Origin: Saprospiraceae bacterium
Lineage (GTDB): Bacteria; Bacteroidota; Bacteroidia; Chitinophagales; Saprospiraceae
Assembly (NCBI GenBank): GCA_026129545.1
Contig: JAHCHX010000001.1
Coordinates: 1,797,501-1,861,500, forward strand
Length of the DNA: 64,000 nt
Reading direction: 5' to 3'
Shown: piece by piece, positions 50,994-59,541 of the stretch
Layout: each line of letters begins with the position of its first letter
How positions within the stretch are numbered: position 1 is the first letter of the stretch
Made by a program: the position numbers and the translations under genes
The notes under the pieces: model-generated
The model's input: only the letters and a program-made list of their open reading frames with translations
Told to the model about the DNA's origin: nothing
Database searches by the model: none

Positions 50994-52445
50994 ATGTCAC
51001 TAATACTCGTTTTAATTCCCCTGATTGTCAGCCTTTTCGTGCTGCTCGCTCGTCCTGCGGGGGTGCGTGCGATTGCGCTCGGAACGGCGCTGGCAAACCT
51101 CGCTGTCAGCATTTTTGCCTGTGCAGGTTTCAACGGCGACGGCTCCATGAACTACGAATTCAACGTCGCGTGGCTGCCGCAAGCGGGCATTTCGTTCAGC
51201 CTCGGCATGGACGGGGTGAGCCTGCTCATGGTGCTGCTGACCAACCTGCTCGCGCCGCTCATCGTGTTGAGCAGTTTTAGCCGCGCCTTCGACAACGAAC
51301 CGCGCTACTACGGTCTCGTGCTGCTCATGCTCGGCGCACTAAACGGCGTGTTTCTCGCGCAGGACGGGCTGCTGTTCTACATTTTCTACGAACTGGCGCT
51401 TATCCCGATTTACTTCATCTGCGCCATCTGGGGCGGGCAAGACCGCATCCGCGTCACCCTAAAGTTTTTTATTTACACCTTCGTCGGGTCGTTGTTCATG
51501 TTGGTGGCGCTGCTGTATGTGTATTTGCAAACCAATGTGGAGGGCCATCATTCTTTCGCTTGGGACGCGCTGGTGCACACGCAACTCTCACCGGAGGCCG
51601 CCAATTGGGTCCTAATCGGCTTCTTCCTCGCCTTCGCGGTGAAAATGCCCGTCTTCCCGTTCCACACTTGGCAGCCCGATACCTATGTGACCTCGCCTAC
51701 TGGCGGCACGATGCTCTTGTCGGGTATTATGCTGAAAATGGGTATCTATGGAGTCATTCGCTGGATGGTGCCGCTCGCACCGGAAGCCATGCACACTTGG
51801 ACACCGATTTTCATGGCGCTGGCCGTGGTTGGCATCGTGTATGCGAGCATCATCGCGGTGAAACAGTCCGATTTGAAACGGCTGATTGCCTATTCGTCCA
51901 TCGCGCACGTCGGCCTCATCGCTGCCGGGGTGCTGGCTTGGAACAAGGCGGGCGTGCAAGGCAGCCTGCTCCAAATGCTCAATCACGGCATCAACGTGGT
52001 GGGGTTGTTCTTCGTCGTTGACCTCATCGAGCGGCGCATCGGCACGCGCACGCTGGCCGACATGGGCGGCATCGCCAAGTCCGCGCCGAAATTTGCCACC
52101 TTATTTATGCTCGTGATGCTCGGCGCGGTGGCCGTGCCGCTCACCAACGGATTCCCCGGCGAGTTCCTGCTCTTGAATGGCGTTTGGAACTACAATGTCT
52201 GGCTCGGCGGCGTGGCGGGATTGACGATTATTTTCGGCGCGGTATATATGTTGCGGGCTTACGGGCTGGCGATGTTCGGCGAGGCAAACCGAGAAACGGC
52301 TCAATTTCAGGATGTTAATGCCAATGAGTGGGTGGTGCTGGGCGTGATTGCCGGGCTGGTCGTGGTGCTGGGCTTTTTCCCGCAACTCGTGTTGAACCTG
52401 ACGGACGGGAGTGTGAACAAGATATTGGGGGCGGTGCAGTTTTGA
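50994..52445 (+). CDS. nuoM: NADH-quinone oxidoreductase subunit M
   Basis: 483 residues, antiporter-like membrane subunit. Typical stretches: GISFSLGMDGVSLLMVLLTN, LLFYIFYELALIPIYFICAI, WGGQDRIRVTLKFFIYT, FHTWQPDTYVTSPTGGTMLL, SDLKRLIAYSSIAHVGLI and LNHGINVVGLFFVVDLIERR. The conserved Glu and Lys of the proton path are present. Confidence 0.98.
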   Translation: MSLILVLIPLIVSLFVLLARPAGVRAIALGTALANLAVSIFACAGFNGDGSMNYEFNVAWLPQAGISFSLGMDGVSLLMVLLTNLLAPLIVLSSFSRAFDNEPRYYGLVLLMLGALNGVFLAQDGLLFYIFYELALIPIYFICAIWGGQDRIRVTLKFFIYTFVGSLFMLVALLYVYLQTNVEGHHSFAWDALVHTQLSPEAANWVLIGFFLAFAVKMPVFPFHTWQPDTYVTSPTGGTMLLSGIMLKMGIYGVIRWMVPLAPEAMHTWTPIFMALAVVGIVYASIIAVKQSDLKRLIAYSSIAHVGLIAAGVLAWNKAGVQGSLLQMLNHGINVVGLFFVVDLIERRIGTRTLADMGGIAKSAPKFATLFMLVMLGAVAVPLTNGFPGEFLLLNGVWNYNVWLGGVAGLTIIFGAVYMLRAYGLAMFGEANRETAQFQDVNANEWVVLGVIAGLVVVLGFFPQLVLNLTDGSVNKILGAVQF

Positions 52446-52597
52446 TTGTTTTGTCATCCGCCAGTCGCCAGTAGGCAAATGACAAACAAACGCAGAGAAC
52501 CATAAACACCCCACCCCCATCTTGAAGGCAAAACGCTTAAAAAATGCGAAACAGCACGAACACAGCAAACGCGGATTCAACCTAAAAACGTCAAAAA

Positions 52598-52807
52598 ATG
52601 GAATTCAACCTTTCTGACCAAGACCATATCACCCTCAACAACCTCCTGAAAGTGCTGCGCTTGGTGGGCACTGGCGGCGAGGCGAACATCCGAATCACGA
52701 ACGGCGAGGTGCGGGTGAATGGCGCGGTGGAAACGCAGAAAAGAAAGAAACTGAGGGCGGGAGACAAGGTGGAGTTTCAGAAGGCCAGCATTACTATATG
52801 CGGATAA
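52598..52807 (+). CDS. Small S4-domain RNA-binding protein (YbcJ-like)
   Basis: 69 residues: ITLNNLLKVLRLVGTGGEAN, IRITNGEVRVNGAVETQKRK, KLRAGDKVEF. This is the stand-alone S4 domain (YbcJ/YaaA type), which binds structured RNA such as rRNA. It sits between nuoM and nuoN with 152 and 43-base gaps. A repeat-like TTTTGTCATCCGCC element occurs in the upstream gap at about 52449. Confidence 0.88.
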   Translation: MEFNLSDQDHITLNNLLKVLRLVGTGGEANIRITNGEVRVNGAVETQKRKKLRAGDKVEFQKASITICG

Positions 52808-52850
52808 CTCAAATCAACGAATCCCCAAACAAACCAATCAACATAAGAAC

Positions 52851-54236
52851 ATGACAGCCTTACTCATACTCTTCTTCACGGCCATCATCGTCCTTTTCAC
52901 GGGACTGACGAAGCGCCGGCATTTTTTGCAACCCATCGCCCTCGTCGGTAGCCTGCTCGCGCTGGCGGGAATAGTATTCGCCCCCTCCTACGGCTGGAAA
53001 GACGCATATGCCTCCATGTTCCATTTTGACAGCTTTGCGCTTGCATTTTCCGGCGTGGTAGTGTTGGCCACGGCGCTCATCATAGGGCTTTCTGGCTGGG
53101 GGTTCCGCGACCTTAGCGACACGCTGGGCGACAATTACGGCCTCATCCTTTTCAGCCTGTGCGGTGCCTTGGTGATGTCGTCGTTCACGAACATGGTCAT
53201 GTTGTTTCTCGGCATAGAGATTCTCTCCATCCCGCTCTATGTGCTGGCTGGAAGTCGCCGGGAAAGTCTTTCGGGCAACGAGGCGGCGCTCAAGTATTTC
53301 CTCATGGGCGCTTTCACCACTGGTATCTTGCTCTTTGGCATGGCACTCATCTATGGCGCGTCGGGTAGTTTCGACCTCCGGGCAATCGCGGCGGCTGTCA
53401 GCGACGGGCGCCACTCGGCTGGGATGCTCAACGCGGGCATGGTGATTCTCATCATCGGGCTGGGATTCAAGGTCTCTGCCGTGCCTTTCCACTTTTGGGC
53501 ACCCGATGTGTATCAAGGCAGCCCCAATCTGGTGACGGCGTTCATGGCGACAGTGGTGAAGACAGCTGGTTTCGCGGCTTTTTATCGGCTCTTTTCGATG
53601 GCTTTCCCCGGCGCGGAGAGCTTCTGGCACCTTCCTGTGGCGGTGGTGGCTGCCCTGACGATGACGGTCGCCAACCTGACCGCCATCTTCCAGACGGATT
53701 TCAAGCGCATGATGGCCTATTCCTCCATCTCCCATGCAGGCTATTTGATGATGGCCATATTGGCTATTGGGGTGGCTGGCGGCGACCGCGCACTGCTTTT
53801 CTACGCACTGACTTATTCATTGGCCACTATTTGCGCGTTTGGCGCGTACATGGTAGTGGCAGAGCAAAATGAGAGCGGCTCATTTGCGACATTCAATGGC
53901 TTGAGCAAAAAGCAACCGCTTCTGGCGGCGGTGTTGGCGATATCCATGCTCTCCCTCGCGGGCATTCCGCCCACGGCTGGTTTTTTCGGAAAATACTTTT
54001 TGTTCACGGCAGCTTTTGCAAAGTACCCCTGGCTCGTCGTGTTGGCGGTGGTCAATTCCGCCATTTCTATCTACTACTATTTCAAAATCATCATCGCCAT
54101 GTATTTCTCGCGCGATGAGGTCAAAGTTGGGCACGACGTGGTTTTCCCCGCGAGCATTCGTTGGGCCGTCTTGGTGGGTCTAGGGCTGATTGCTTTGCTC
54201 ACCGTGATACCGGGGAGCGTCTATGCGCTCATTTGA
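52851..54236 (+). CDS. nuoN: NADH-quinone oxidoreductase subunit N
   Basis: 461 residues, antiporter-like. Landmarks: MLFLGIEILSIPLYVLAGSR, SGNEAALKYFLMGAFTTGIL, VPFHFWAPDVYQGSPNLVTA, FMATVVKTAGFAAFYRLF, DFKRMMAYSSISHAGYLMM and LSLAGIPPTAGFFGKYFLFT. Last gene of the nuo operon; two lipoprotein genes follow on the same strand. Confidence 0.98.
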   Translation: MTALLILFFTAIIVLFTGLTKRRHFLQPIALVGSLLALAGIVFAPSYGWKDAYASMFHFDSFALAFSGVVVLATALIIGLSGWGFRDLSDTLGDNYGLILFSLCGALVMSSFTNMVMLFLGIEILSIPLYVLAGSRRESLSGNEAALKYFLMGAFTTGILLFGMALIYGASGSFDLRAIAAAVSDGRHSAGMLNAGMVILIIGLGFKVSAVPFHFWAPDVYQGSPNLVTAFMATVVKTAGFAAFYRLFSMAFPGAESFWHLPVAVVAALTMTVANLTAIFQTDFKRMMAYSSISHAGYLMMAILAIGVAGGDRALLFYALTYSLATICAFGAYMVVAEQNESGSFATFNGLSKKQPLLAAVLAISMLSLAGIPPTAGFFGKYFLFTAAFAKYPWLVVLAVVNSAISIYYYFKIIIAMYFSRDEVKVGHDVVFPASIRWAVLVGLGLIALLTVIPGSVYALI

Positions 54237-54266
54237 CAATTCAATTGTTTTTTAAAATTTTACAAA

Positions 54267-54713
54267 ATGAACAAACTCTCTCTAAGCGTCCTCATTGCCA
54301 GCCTCGTCCTTGCCTTCTGCAAGCAGCCCGAAAAACCTGCCACCACCAAGGGAACCGCCCCTCAAGCCACCATCCAGTGCTTCGAATCTCGCCTACCCGA
54401 TGGTTCGGTACTCAAATTTCAATACTCCGAGCTCAATACCGAAGTAGGCGGCGTGCTTGAATACGATTTTGCGGAAAAAGACGACGCACGCGGCACTTTT
54501 AAGGGAAAAAAAGAAGGCGACATCATCACCGCCATTTGGACACATACCGTGGAAGGCCAAACCCAGTCGCAGGAAATCATGGTCAAAATCGAAGGCGACA
54601 AAGCCATGAAAGCCAACGGCGAACTGGAATCAGGTCAAGACGGCGTGCTCCGGCTCAAAGACAAGGCCACCGCCTCTTGGTCGGAAACCTTCGAGCGCGT
54701 GACCTGCGAATAA
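54267..54713 (+). CDS. Hypothetical lipoprotein
   Basis: 148 residues with lipobox LAFC (Cys about residue 18). Mature part: TIQCFESRLPDGSVLKFQYS, GGVLEYDFAEKDDARGTFKG, DIITAIWTHTVEGQTQSQEI. Probably a small beta-rich periplasmic lipoprotein. Not recognised further. It follows nuoN after 30 bases and may be co-transcribed. Confidence 0.75.
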   Translation: MNKLSLSVLIASLVLAFCKQPEKPATTKGTAPQATIQCFESRLPDGSVLKFQYSELNTEVGGVLEYDFAEKDDARGTFKGKKEGDIITAIWTHTVEGQTQSQEIMVKIEGDKAMKANGELESGQDGVLRLKDKATASWSETFERVTCE

Positions 54714-54733
54714 CCTCCATTCTAAAAATGCCT

Positions 54734-54769
54734 CAAGCCCCCGTCCTCCCTTGCGTGAACGGGGGCTTG
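54734..54769 (+). terminator. GC-rich hairpin after the lipoprotein gene
   Basis: CAAGCCCCCGT (54734-54744) pairs perfectly with ACGGGGGCTTG (54759-54769). No T-run follows, so it may be a weak terminator or a processing/stabilising structure between the two lipoprotein genes. Confidence 0.55.
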
Positions 54770-54786
54770 ACAAATCACTACACACG

Positions 54787-55965
54787 ATGAAATCAACCTA
54801 CGCTCTCCTCAGCACCATCATCCTGTCGGCTGTCACCTTTGCGGCCTGCAAGCAAGACAACAAAAAAACCGACACCTCCTCCCCTACCCCCTCCACTGCG
54901 AAGCCGGCACTCGTCCTCTACATCGTCACGGTGGACAAACTCAACCTGCGCGAGGAGCCAAACAAAAGCGGCAAAGTGCTCGCACAAATCGCTGAAAACA
55001 CCATCGTGGAAGGCACTGGCGACGTCTCGGACAACCGCGAAGAGGCCACCTTGCGCAACCTCACTTACAATGAGCCTTATCACAAAATAATCGTGAGCAG
55101 CCCTGCGCAGCATACGGGATGGGCTTATGGCGGAGCCTTGATGCGCATCTATGCCGGCCCCAAAGACGGAAGCCCCGATTTTGCCAGCATCGCGCAACTC
55201 GCCACTTTTCTCCGCACGCTGGATGCCAAGAAATTGGACAGCGGCAAAAAAGCGTGGGATTATGTGACCGCCCAATTCGGCACAACAAACGGCCCCCTCG
55301 CCGACGCGGCGTTTATCCTGTTGGAACGTTTTCTCCGTCGCATGGAGGCCGAAGGCGAGTTTTATCAACTGACCGAACAAATGAACTGGGCGGAAAACGA
55401 CTACCAAGCCATCGCCGAAAACAAGTTCGACATGAACAAATACCCCCTCTCAAAATCGTTGGCAGAAAATGGCTTTGGCTTGGAGCAAGGCGAGGGCATG
55501 ATATTCCCAACGGCTGACTGGAACAAACTGCGAGCCTTTTTTGGCCCAAAAACAACCCCTACCATGAAGGCGTTTCTCGACCAGCAAACCCACGAAATCA
55601 ATCACCGGGCATGGGACGATGGCGGCATCATCATTTCCTTGGAAGAACTCGCCAACCGCAGCGCGTTTTGGGAAAAATTCAATCGGGAAAACCCCTATTT
55701 TTTACTGAACGAACAAACCAAGCAAAGCGAGCAATGGACGCGCCTTGTGCTCGTGAACGGTGCCGACAACACGCCCACTTATGACTACGAGACACAAGCC
55801 ATTGATGAACGCTACAAACAAGTGTGGGCCTACATCCAGCAAAAATATCCCGGCACCGAATTGGCAAAAAGAGCGAAGGAAATCGCCGACCTCTGCGCTG
55901 CCGAGGGCTGGAAACGCACCAAAAAAGTGGAGGATTGGCAAATGAAATATGCGGAAGAAAACTAA
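54787..55965 (+). CDS. SH3-domain lipoprotein
   Basis: 392 residues from the ATG at 54787; lipobox FAAC (Cys about 21). An SH3-like domain follows (YIVTVDKLNLREEPNKSGKV, LAQIAENTIVEGTGD, HTGWAYGGALMRIY). The rest is a helical domain (FAPP-like repeats not recognised) with LEELANRSAFWEKFNRENPY. Likely periplasmic. The stop codon overlaps the convergent gluQ stop by four bases. Confidence 0.78.
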   Translation: MKSTYALLSTIILSAVTFAACKQDNKKTDTSSPTPSTAKPALVLYIVTVDKLNLREEPNKSGKVLAQIAENTIVEGTGDVSDNREEATLRNLTYNEPYHKIIVSSPAQHTGWAYGGALMRIYAGPKDGSPDFASIAQLATFLRTLDAKKLDSGKKAWDYVTAQFGTTNGPLADAAFILLERFLRRMEAEGEFYQLTEQMNWAENDYQAIAENKFDMNKYPLSKSLAENGFGLEQGEGMIFPTADWNKLRAFFGPKTTPTMKAFLDQQTHEINHRAWDDGGIIISLEELANRSAFWEKFNRENPYFLLNEQTKQSEQWTRLVLVNGADNTPTYDYETQAIDERYKQVWAYIQQKYPGTELAKRAKEIADLCAAEGWKRTKKVEDWQMKYAEEN

Positions 55966-56861
55966 GCCGCACGGATGAGGCGAAGCAACGCCGCTGCCGA
56001 ACCAAGCCCCTGCTGCTCGTGCCAGCCCAACATTTCAGCGACCCGCCGAAATATCCCCCCAGCATCCTCCCCGCGTTCGCGCATGGATTTCAAGGCGCTG
56101 GCCCCTGCCGACTTGGAGAGCTTTTCCCCCGCATCATCCGCGATGAGCGGGTGATGCAAAAATTCGATTTTCAGAAAATTGGTCTCTTCCAAACACGAAG
56201 CGAGGAACAATTGTGCCTGCGTGGAAGTCTCCAAGTCGGCCCCGCGAATGACGTGCGTGATACCGAAATGGATATCGTCCACCAGACTGGCCAATTGGTA
56301 GGCCGGAAGACCGTCGCGACGGCGCACCACGAAATCGGGTAGCGGAAAACCCGGCGGCGTTTTGATGCGCCAAGCCACGTCGGGAGCGTCGAGGCTCAAA
56401 CCCTGCTCTCTGAATTCAGGCGGGTAATCACCCCCGAACGGCGCGAGGTCGCGGCGCGACTTTCGGCAGGCAAAGAGCAGCCCCGTATCGCGCAGTCGTT
56501 CCAACAAGCTGAAATAGAGCGGCAAACGCCTATGTTGAGACCAGTTTTTTTCAAAATCCTGCAACAAGCCCTCAATCGCAACTCGCAAATCCCCCGGCCC
56601 TTCATCCCAATCCAGCCCCAGCCATTCGAGGCTCTCGAAAACATCGACGACATATTCCGGGCGTTTGCGCTCCGCGTCAAGGTCGTCAATGCGGAGCAGG
56701 ATATGCCCGCCGTGGAGTCGTGCCACAAGCCAATTGAGGGCAAAATTCAGGGCGTTGCCAATATGCAGGAAACCAGAAGGCGTGGGCGCGAGGCGCAATC
56801 GGCAGTTTGGACCGGCATCGTGTGCAAAACGCAGAAACTGTTGCGCGAAGAAGGTGGTCAT
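55962..56861 (-). CDS. gluQ: Glutamyl-Q tRNA(Asp) synthetase-like protein
   Basis: 299 residues, shorter than GluRS and lacking its anticodon-binding domain. HIGH-type motif PTPSGFLHIGNALNF, then HGGHILLRIDDLDAERKRPE, YQLASLVDDIHFGITHVIRG, and KMSKS-type EKLSKSAG. This layout matches GluQ-RS, which attaches glutamate to queuosine in tRNA(Asp). The four-Cys zinc site of many members is not obvious. ATGA overlap with the upstream TPR-like gene. Confidence 0.85.
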   Translation of the reverse strand: MTTFFAQQFLRFAHDAGPNCRLRLAPTPSGFLHIGNALNFALNWLVARLHGGHILLRIDDLDAERKRPEYVVDVFESLEWLGLDWDEGPGDLRVAIEGLLQDFEKNWSQHRRLPLYFSLLERLRDTGLLFACRKSRRDLAPFGGDYPPEFREQGLSLDAPDVAWRIKTPPGFPLPDFVVRRRDGLPAYQLASLVDDIHFGITHVIRGADLETSTQAQLFLASCLEETNFLKIEFLHHPLIADDAGEKLSKSAGASALKSMRERGEDAGGIFRRVAEMLGWHEQQGLGSAAALLRLIRAA

Positions 56862-57694
56862 TTTGTCGTGCCAAGCCGTTTTAGGGCTGCTTGGGCATCG
56901 TCAGCGACATCGGGGTGCTGCGGATAATATCGGAGTATGGTGCCGTAAGCAGATTTTGCTCTTTCCGTGTCATTGGCGTTCTCGTACAAACGTCCCATTT
57001 CAAGCAGCGAATGGGGCGCTTTCGGGTGCCACGGAAGCCCCTCCCCTACCTTATAGTACAGCTGTACCGCCTTATTTGCCTCCCCAATGGCATGGGCGAC
57101 TTGGGCGGCGCCGAACATCAAATCACCGTGTTTGGCGGGGCTGCCCGATTCAAGCAAAATGGCATAACCTTCCGCCACCTCGATATATGCCTTTGCTTTT
57201 GTCGCATCGAGCGCGGGCGGAGTGCCCATTTCTCTTTCCAATCGCACCAAACAGGAATCGAGCCACCTCATGTTGCGCATCAAATTGGCACGCATGAGGT
57301 CAATATCATCGGGTTTCCCAGTCAAATCGAAGGTCGCCCTGTACTTGTAGGCCAGCCATATACGAGCCAGCAGACCGATTGGCTCCGTCACGTCTTGTCC
57401 TTGGCCGTGCCGTGCAATCGCGTCGTTGAGCCAGCGCACAGCTGTCACGTTGTCTTTTTGCCTGAAAAACTTGATATCGGCAGCCTTGGTCAGAAAACGC
57501 AGATTTTGTTCGGACAGGTCGGGGTGCTTCTCCACCGCCGCATGGTAAAGCAACAACAATGAATCGGCTCTTTCGGGGCTGTGGGTTTGTTGTTGAGCCA
57601 TTTCCAAATTGGCTATTTGCACCGCGATGTCGGGCTGACGGCAAGCCGCGCCAAGAAGGATGAGGCCAACAAACAATAACATGAAAAAGCGCAT
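56858..57694 (-). CDS. TPR-like lipoprotein
   Basis: 278 residues from the ATG at 57694 (in-frame ATG at 57709 also possible). Signal with lipobox LGAAC. Helical repeats suggest tetratricopeptide units (EKHPDLSEQNLRFLTKAADI, KAYIEVAEGYAILLESG, HSLLEMGRLYENANDTERAK, TILRYYPQHPDVADDAQAAL). Such proteins act as periplasmic scaffolds. It follows another TPR-like lipoprotein and overlaps gluQ by four bases, so all are probably one operon. Confidence 0.78.
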   Translation of the reverse strand: MRFFMLLFVGLILLGAACRQPDIAVQIANLEMAQQQTHSPERADSLLLLYHAAVEKHPDLSEQNLRFLTKAADIKFFRQKDNVTAVRWLNDAIARHGQGQDVTEPIGLLARIWLAYKYRATFDLTGKPDDIDLMRANLMRNMRWLDSCLVRLEREMGTPPALDATKAKAYIEVAEGYAILLESGSPAKHGDLMFGAAQVAHAIGEANKAVQLYYKVGEGLPWHPKAPHSLLEMGRLYENANDTERAKSAYGTILRYYPQHPDVADDAQAALKRLGTTK

Positions 57695-57705
57695 AGCAAG
57701 AGGGT

Positions 57706-58233
57706 TCAATTCACCAGCGTGCTGTCTGGATTGTTTTGCATGAAATCCTTGATGATTTCGTCTGCGGGCCTGCCAAGGTTGCGAATCTCACCGCGAGCCG
57801 ATTCGGCCATGGGGTCGTTGGGGTATTTTTCCAAAAACAACTCGTAGGCAGCCTTCCCTTTTTCCAGTTCGCGCAAATCGTTGGCATAGACGAAGCCAAC
57901 CATAAAAAACGCCGTGGACGCTTGGGGGTGCTGCGGAAAACGCTCTGTCACAGTCTTGTATAGCGCGAGTGATTTGTCAAAACTACCGACTGTTTTGGCC
58001 AAACCAGCAGCCTTTAGCAACAATTCGACACTTTGGTTGGTATCGGATTTTTCGACGATGCTGGCCAGTTGCTCGGCGGTGACGATGAACTCTTGGGCTT
58101 TAGACGTATCAGTCACCGCTGCTCCGCCAAATTCCTTGTCGAGCGCAGCCAAGCGGCCCCGAAGCGTTGCCTCTTTGTCGGTGCAGGCCAAAAATGAAGT
58201 TGCAAACAGGGTGAAAAAGAGCAGTTCTCTCAT
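57706..58233 (-). CDS. TPR-like lipoprotein
   Basis: 175 residues from the ATG at 58233; lipobox FLAC. The C-terminal half has two or three TPR-type repeats (FDKSLALYKTVTERFPQHPQ, STAFFMVGFVYANDLRELEK, KAAYELFLEKYPNDPMAESA). Related in style to the next gene downstream and to BamD/YfgC-like helper lipoproteins. Function unknown. Confidence 0.78.
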   Translation of the reverse strand: MRELLFFTLFATSFLACTDKEATLRGRLAALDKEFGGAAVTDTSKAQEFIVTAEQLASIVEKSDTNQSVELLLKAAGLAKTVGSFDKSLALYKTVTERFPQHPQASTAFFMVGFVYANDLRELEKGKAAYELFLEKYPNDPMAESARGEIRNLGRPADEIIKDFMQNNPDSTLVN

Positions 58234-58311
58234 TGCATAGACAAGTTTATCGGGATTGACGAGCATAGGCGATGGGTTGGCTCTCAACCTCCTCACACTC
58301 ATCAACCGTTA

Positions 58312-59541
58312 TCAGCTATTGAATTCAAATTTCCCATGAGGGCTTTCCACCGTTACTTGCTCGCCTTGTGCTCGTTCGACTCGCCCGATGATGCGGGCTT
58401 CGATGCCATACTTTTCGGCAATTGCCATCACATCGTCGGCATATCGGGCAGGCAAATAAATCTCCATGCGGTGGCCCATGTTGAACACCTGATACATCTC
58501 GCGCCAATCGGTGCCGCTGCTTTCTTGAATCAGGCGAAATAACGGCGGCAAATCAAAAAGGTTGTTTTTTAGGATGTGCACGTCTTTCACAAATTTCAGC
58601 ACCTTCGTCTGCCCACCGCCCGTGACGTGAATAAGCCCATGGATTTTTTTCCTGTATTTGCTCAACACCGCTTGTAGCACGGGGAGGTAAGTGCGCGTCG
58701 GGGAGAGTATTAGCTTCCCGATAGTCAGTTGGTGGTGGTTGATGGCGATTGGGTTGGTAAGTTTCTGATTGCCAGTATAAACGACCTCGTTCGGCAATTT
58801 TGGGTCAAAGCTCTCCGGGTATTTTTCCGCATACATTTTTGACAACACATCGTGACGCGCAGCGGTTAGGCCATTGCTGCCCATGCCGCCATTGTACTCG
58901 TCCTCATAGACCGACTGGCCGAAAGAGGCAAGCCCAACAATCACATCGCCGGGGCGAATGTCGTTCAGCAGCACCTCGCTGCGTCTCATGCGCGCAAAGG
59001 CCGTAAAACCCACGTCAATCGTCCGCACGATGTCGCCCACATCCGCCGTCTCGCCCCCTGCCAGATGTATATTCACTCCATGGTGCTGCATTTTCTCCAC
59101 AAAATCGGAAGTGCCCCGAATCACGGCAGCAATCACCTCGCCGGGTATCAAAGTCTTGTTGCGCCCGATGGTGCTGCTCAGTAGGATATTGTCGGTGCAG
59201 CCCACACACGCCATGTCGTCGAGATTCATCACGATGGCATCTTGGGCCACGCCCGGCCACACGGATAGGTCGCCCGTCTCGCGCCAGTAGAGATAGGCAA
59301 GGCTTGTTTTGGTGCCCGCCGTATCGGCGTGAAGCAAGTTGCAATGGCGCTCGCTGCCTGCCGCCCAATCGGGCAGTATTTTGCAAAAAGCGTTGGGATA
59401 CAAGCCTTTGTCCAAGTGCTTGATGGCGGCGTGCACCTCCGTTTTGGAAGCAGACACCCCTCTCAAATCATATTTTAGGTTCTCTTTCAAGCGAAATTGC
59501 AGGTCTTGGGTGGAGGGATGTAGAGCTCTTATTTTTCCCAC
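58312..59541 (-). CDS. purM: Phosphoribosylformylglycinamidine cyclo-ligase (AIR synthase)
   Basis: 409 residues, the longer form seen in Bacteroidota. ADTAGTKTSLAYLYWRETGD, VMNLDDMACVGCTDNILLSS, GGETADVGDIVRTIDVGF and VTGGGQTKVLKFVKDVH are AIR synthase motifs for ATP and substrate binding. It closes the imidazole ring in purine synthesis. It overlaps the upstream GlmU-like gene by 13 bases, so the two are translated from one mRNA. Confidence 0.94.
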   Translation of the reverse strand: MGKIRALHPSTQDLQFRLKENLKYDLRGVSASKTEVHAAIKHLDKGLYPNAFCKILPDWAAGSERHCNLLHADTAGTKTSLAYLYWRETGDLSVWPGVAQDAIVMNLDDMACVGCTDNILLSSTIGRNKTLIPGEVIAAVIRGTSDFVEKMQHHGVNIHLAGGETADVGDIVRTIDVGFTAFARMRRSEVLLNDIRPGDVIVGLASFGQSVYEDEYNGGMGSNGLTAARHDVLSKMYAEKYPESFDPKLPNEVVYTGNQKLTNPIAINHHQLTIGKLILSPTRTYLPVLQAVLSKYRKKIHGLIHVTGGGQTKVLKFVKDVHILKNNLFDLPPLFRLIQESSGTDWREMYQVFNMGHRMEIYLPARYADDVMAIAEKYGIEARIIGRVERAQGEQVTVESPHGKFEFNS

